Shown: piece by piece, positions 63,177 to 64,000 of the stretch
Layout: every line of letters begins with the position of its first letter
Numbering within the stretch: position 1 is the stretch's first letter
Source: Chryseobacterium vrystaatense
GTDB lineage: Bacteria > Bacteroidota > Bacteroidia > Flavobacteriales > Weeksellaceae
DNA length: 64,000 nt
NCBI RefSeq assembly: GCF_000737765.1
Contig: NZ_JPRI01000001.1
Coordinates: 930,001 to 994,000 of the forward strand
Reading direction: 5' to 3'
The notes under the pieces: model-generated
Databases searched by the model: none
The model's input: the letters and a program-made list of their open reading frames with translations, nothing else
What the model was told of the DNA's origin: nothing
Position numbers and translations under genes: made by a program

Positions 63177-64000
63177 ATGGGAAATTTAAAACTAAAAGGA
63201 AAAGATATATTAAAACTGGGTTATCCAAATAATCAAAGCGTCAATGTGGCTTTAGAGGTCATGAAAAGGAATTTTGCAACCAAGAATATTCATCATGTAA
63301 AATCTATTTTAAAAGACATTCTCCTCAATCCTGAGAACTTTGAAAAAGACCTGACTTTCGGACAGATCGCAGAATCCCTGCTTTCATCCAGAAAAACAGA
63401 AAAAAGAATGCTCAATAGCCAACGGGCTTCTTTTCAGATCTTTGGAAATAATATCTCTGAAGAGGCAAAAAACCAGCTGTATACGGCTTTAAAACTGCCA
63501 ATATCAACTCAGGGAGCGTTAATGCCCGATGCTCACAGCGGTTATGGACTTCCTATAGGAGGTGTTTTGGCTGTAGAAAATGCGGTGATCCCCTACGGAG
63601 TAGGAATGGATATTGGCTGCAGAATGAGCCTCAGTATTTTGGATATACCCGTTTCATATCTTGACGGAGCAAGAGATAAATATGAAAAAGCTCTTGCTGA
63701 ACACACCAAATTCGGGATGTATGAAACGCATAAATCTCATGTAGACCACGAAATCTTTGAAAGAGATACATTCGGGATGATCCCGATTTTGAGAAGATTA
63801 AAAGGAAAAGCCATTAAGCAGATGGGATCATCAGGTGGCGGAAATCATTTTGTGGAATTTGGAGAAGTCGAAATCACGGAAGAAGAAGAACAGATTGGAT
63901 TACCGAAAGGCAAATATCTCGGAATTCTTTCACATAGCGGTTCCAGAGGTCTGGGAGCAGAAATTGCACAGTATTATTCAAGAGTTGCGGCAGACCAGTG
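63177..64000 (+). CDS. rtcB: RtcB family RNA ligase (3' end outside window)
   Basis: 275 residues are visible and the gene continues beyond the window. Conserved manganese and active-site elements are present: MPDAHSGYGLPIGGVLAVE, GVGMDIGCRMSLSILD (metal cysteine), SSGGGNHFVEFGEVE and LSHSGSRGLG. RtcB joins RNA 2',3'-cyclic-phosphate or 3'-phosphate ends to 5'-OH ends with GTP, and repairs tRNA or rRNA after stress cleavage. The start at 63177 begins MGNLKLKGKDILKLGY. It follows a basic unknown protein. Confidence 0.93.
   Translation, partial: MGNLKLKGKDILKLGYPNNQSVNVALEVMKRNFATKNIHHVKSILKDILLNPENFEKDLTFGQIAESLLSSRKTEKRMLNSQRASFQIFGNNISEEAKNQLYTALKLPISTQGALMPDAHSGYGLPIGGVLAVENAVIPYGVGMDIGCRMSLSILDIPVSYLDGARDKYEKALAEHTKFGMYETHKSHVDHEIFERDTFGMIPILRRLKGKAIKQMGSSGGGNHFVEFGEVEITEEEEQIGLPKGKYLGILSHSGSRGLGAEIAQYYSRVAADQ

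Noticed and set aside
1..64000. CRISPR arrays, insertion sequences, prophage or integrase genes
   Set aside because: No regularly spaced repeats, transposase-like or phage-like proteins were found on either strand.

Overview
The window looks like a chromosomal segment of a flavobacterium in the Weeksellaceae, most likely Chryseobacterium or a close relative. The evidence is an AT-rich genome, Bacteroidota-type promoters (-7 box TAnnTTTG, often with TTG/TTTG about 19 bases upstream), few Shine-Dalgarno sites, T9SS C-terminal sorting domains, a TonB-dependent receptor, family combinations such as bamD-rpoZ-coaBC-PorD-like-recN, and two small MKNLKK...GG leader peptides of a type common in Chryseobacterium. 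No insertion sequence, prophage, CRISPR array or rRNA was seen. The only tRNA is tRNA-Asn.

Layout. 1-1507: the end of a probable surface-polysaccharide locus (methyltransferase tail and an Asp-box propeller protein), visibly more AT-rich than the rest. 1579-7067 (minus): tricorn-like S41 protease, tRNA-Asn, RseP site-2 protease, small outer-membrane barrel. 7169-11340: nitrilase-family amidase, a three-gene persulfide/sulfane-sulfur module (MBL-rhodanese, rhodanese lipoprotein, thioredoxin) and an unknown secreted protein. 11494-16057: HerA-like ATPase, DnaQ-type exonuclease with a decayed GIY-YIG domain, and lysA behind what looks like a lysine-codon attenuator. 16322-19299: poxB-like pyruvate oxidase plus MFS transporter. 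19418-28124: three small TonB-C-like secreted proteins (the third frameshifted), then a tight operon miaB - lipoprotein - TPR protein - sigma54 activator - membrane protein - lptE - acidic TPR protein.

28181-30632 (minus): DUF4126 protein, rnpA, tcdA, a short TatD-like hydrolase. 30731-36821: TetR regulator, then the envelope/housekeeping run bamD, rpoZ, coaBC, PorD-like, recN. 36871-40012: DUF5687-type permease, ABC ATPase and DyP peroxidase. 40057-40488: two tandem double-glycine-leader, six-cysteine peptides. 40642-43779: divergent class II and class I fumarases. 43873-46437: small membrane protein, AraC regulator, secreted FISUMP/T9SS protein. 46699-50633: a SAM-I riboswitch in front of a TonB-dependent receptor and an APC permease. 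50777-58691: prfA, two paralogous secreted proteins, prolyl oligopeptidase, T9SS metalloprotease. 58830-64000: methylmalonyl-CoA mutase, M28 peptidase, an orphan leader-peptide/terminator transcript, a very basic unknown protein and the start of rtcB.

The points most worth following are the six-cysteine GG peptides, the two candidate leader-peptide attenuators (lysA and the orphan at 62.1 kb), the riboswitch-controlled outer/inner membrane uptake pair, and the basic protein coupled to RtcB.
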